Source: W1P20-047 sp045118335
GTDB lineage: Bacteria; Actinomycetota; Coriobacteriia; Coriobacteriales; Eggerthellaceae
Assembly (NCBI GenBank): GCA_045118335.1
Contig: JBGUXY010000050.1
Location: 1 to 13,144 of the forward strand
Direction of reading: 5' to 3'
Length of the DNA: 13,144 nt
The position numbers and the translations under genes are program-made. The notes under the pieces were generated by a model. It made no database searches. It saw only the letters and a program-made list of their open reading frames with translations, and was not told the origin of the DNA. Shown piece after piece: positions 13,070-13,144 of the stretch. Position 1 is the stretch's first letter. The number at the start of each line of letters is the position of its first letter.

Positions 13070-13144
13070 CCGGCCATGCCGCCCGGCGGTATGCTGGGAC
13101 CGTGGAGTATTGGCCATGGCTCGGCCATGGAGTCGACATATTGC

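Noticed and set aside
13114..13130. CCATGG-CTCGG-CCATGG dyad near the end of the window
   Set aside because: CCATGG is self-complementary, the arms are only 6 bp, and they do not extend, so there is no strong case for a terminator or operator.

Overview
The window is high-GC, gene-dense bacterial DNA. Codon use, a mixture of Shine-Dalgarno-led and apparently leaderless genes, a stand-alone bacterial Elp3, and a small calcium-loop/leucine-rich protein of a type common in gut anaerobes all suggest an actinobacterium, most likely a coriobacterium of the Eggerthella/Slackia/Adlercreutzia kind. This placement is inference; there is no rRNA or marker gene to settle it. I see ten protein genes and no tRNA, rRNA, CRISPR array or insertion sequence.

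Positions 1-3700 are all on the minus strand. Reading in the direction of transcription, they hold a secreted, probably lipid-anchored barnase-type ribonuclease (3673-3089), its barstar-type inhibitor (2971-2705), a small basic zinc-ribbon protein (2540-2175), an 18-bp perfect hairpin (2086-2126), and a VWA/DUF2201 putative metallopeptidase (1866-40). The barnase and barstar keep the catalytic and docking residues of the Bacillus pair, but one interface position has changed charge sign on both partners, as if the two have co-evolved.

Positions 3700-7800 hold two converging genes. One is a cation-diffusion-facilitator transporter with an acidic N-terminal tail and a lysine/alanine-rich C-terminal tail (plus strand). 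The other is Elp3, a radical-SAM/GNAT tRNA wobble-uridine modification enzyme (minus strand). Elp3 and barnase each have a perfect TATAAT box 6-7 nt upstream of an ATG and no Shine-Dalgarno sequence, so both look leaderless.

Positions 8059-13003 form a tight four-gene plus-strand operon with gaps of 10, 12 and 3 nt. It encodes a coiled-coil/Glu-Pro-repeat protein ending in four zinc ribbons, a single-pass membrane protein with one EF-hand loop and a leucine-rich segment predicted outside the cell, a Hanks-type protein kinase with four C-terminal membrane helices and no extracellular domain, and a protein with a C-terminal FHA domain. I infer a split membrane signalling system: external sensor, membrane kinase, phospho-reader, and a cytoplasmic scaffold carrying two near-identical DPxATLLLDD motifs that are candidate phosphosites. 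I know of no characterised system with this composition, and it is the most interesting part of the window.

A palindromic motif, GTTGYGCAAC, occurs four times, always between genes (2601, 2689, 7893, 13060), and may be the binding site of an unidentified regulator.
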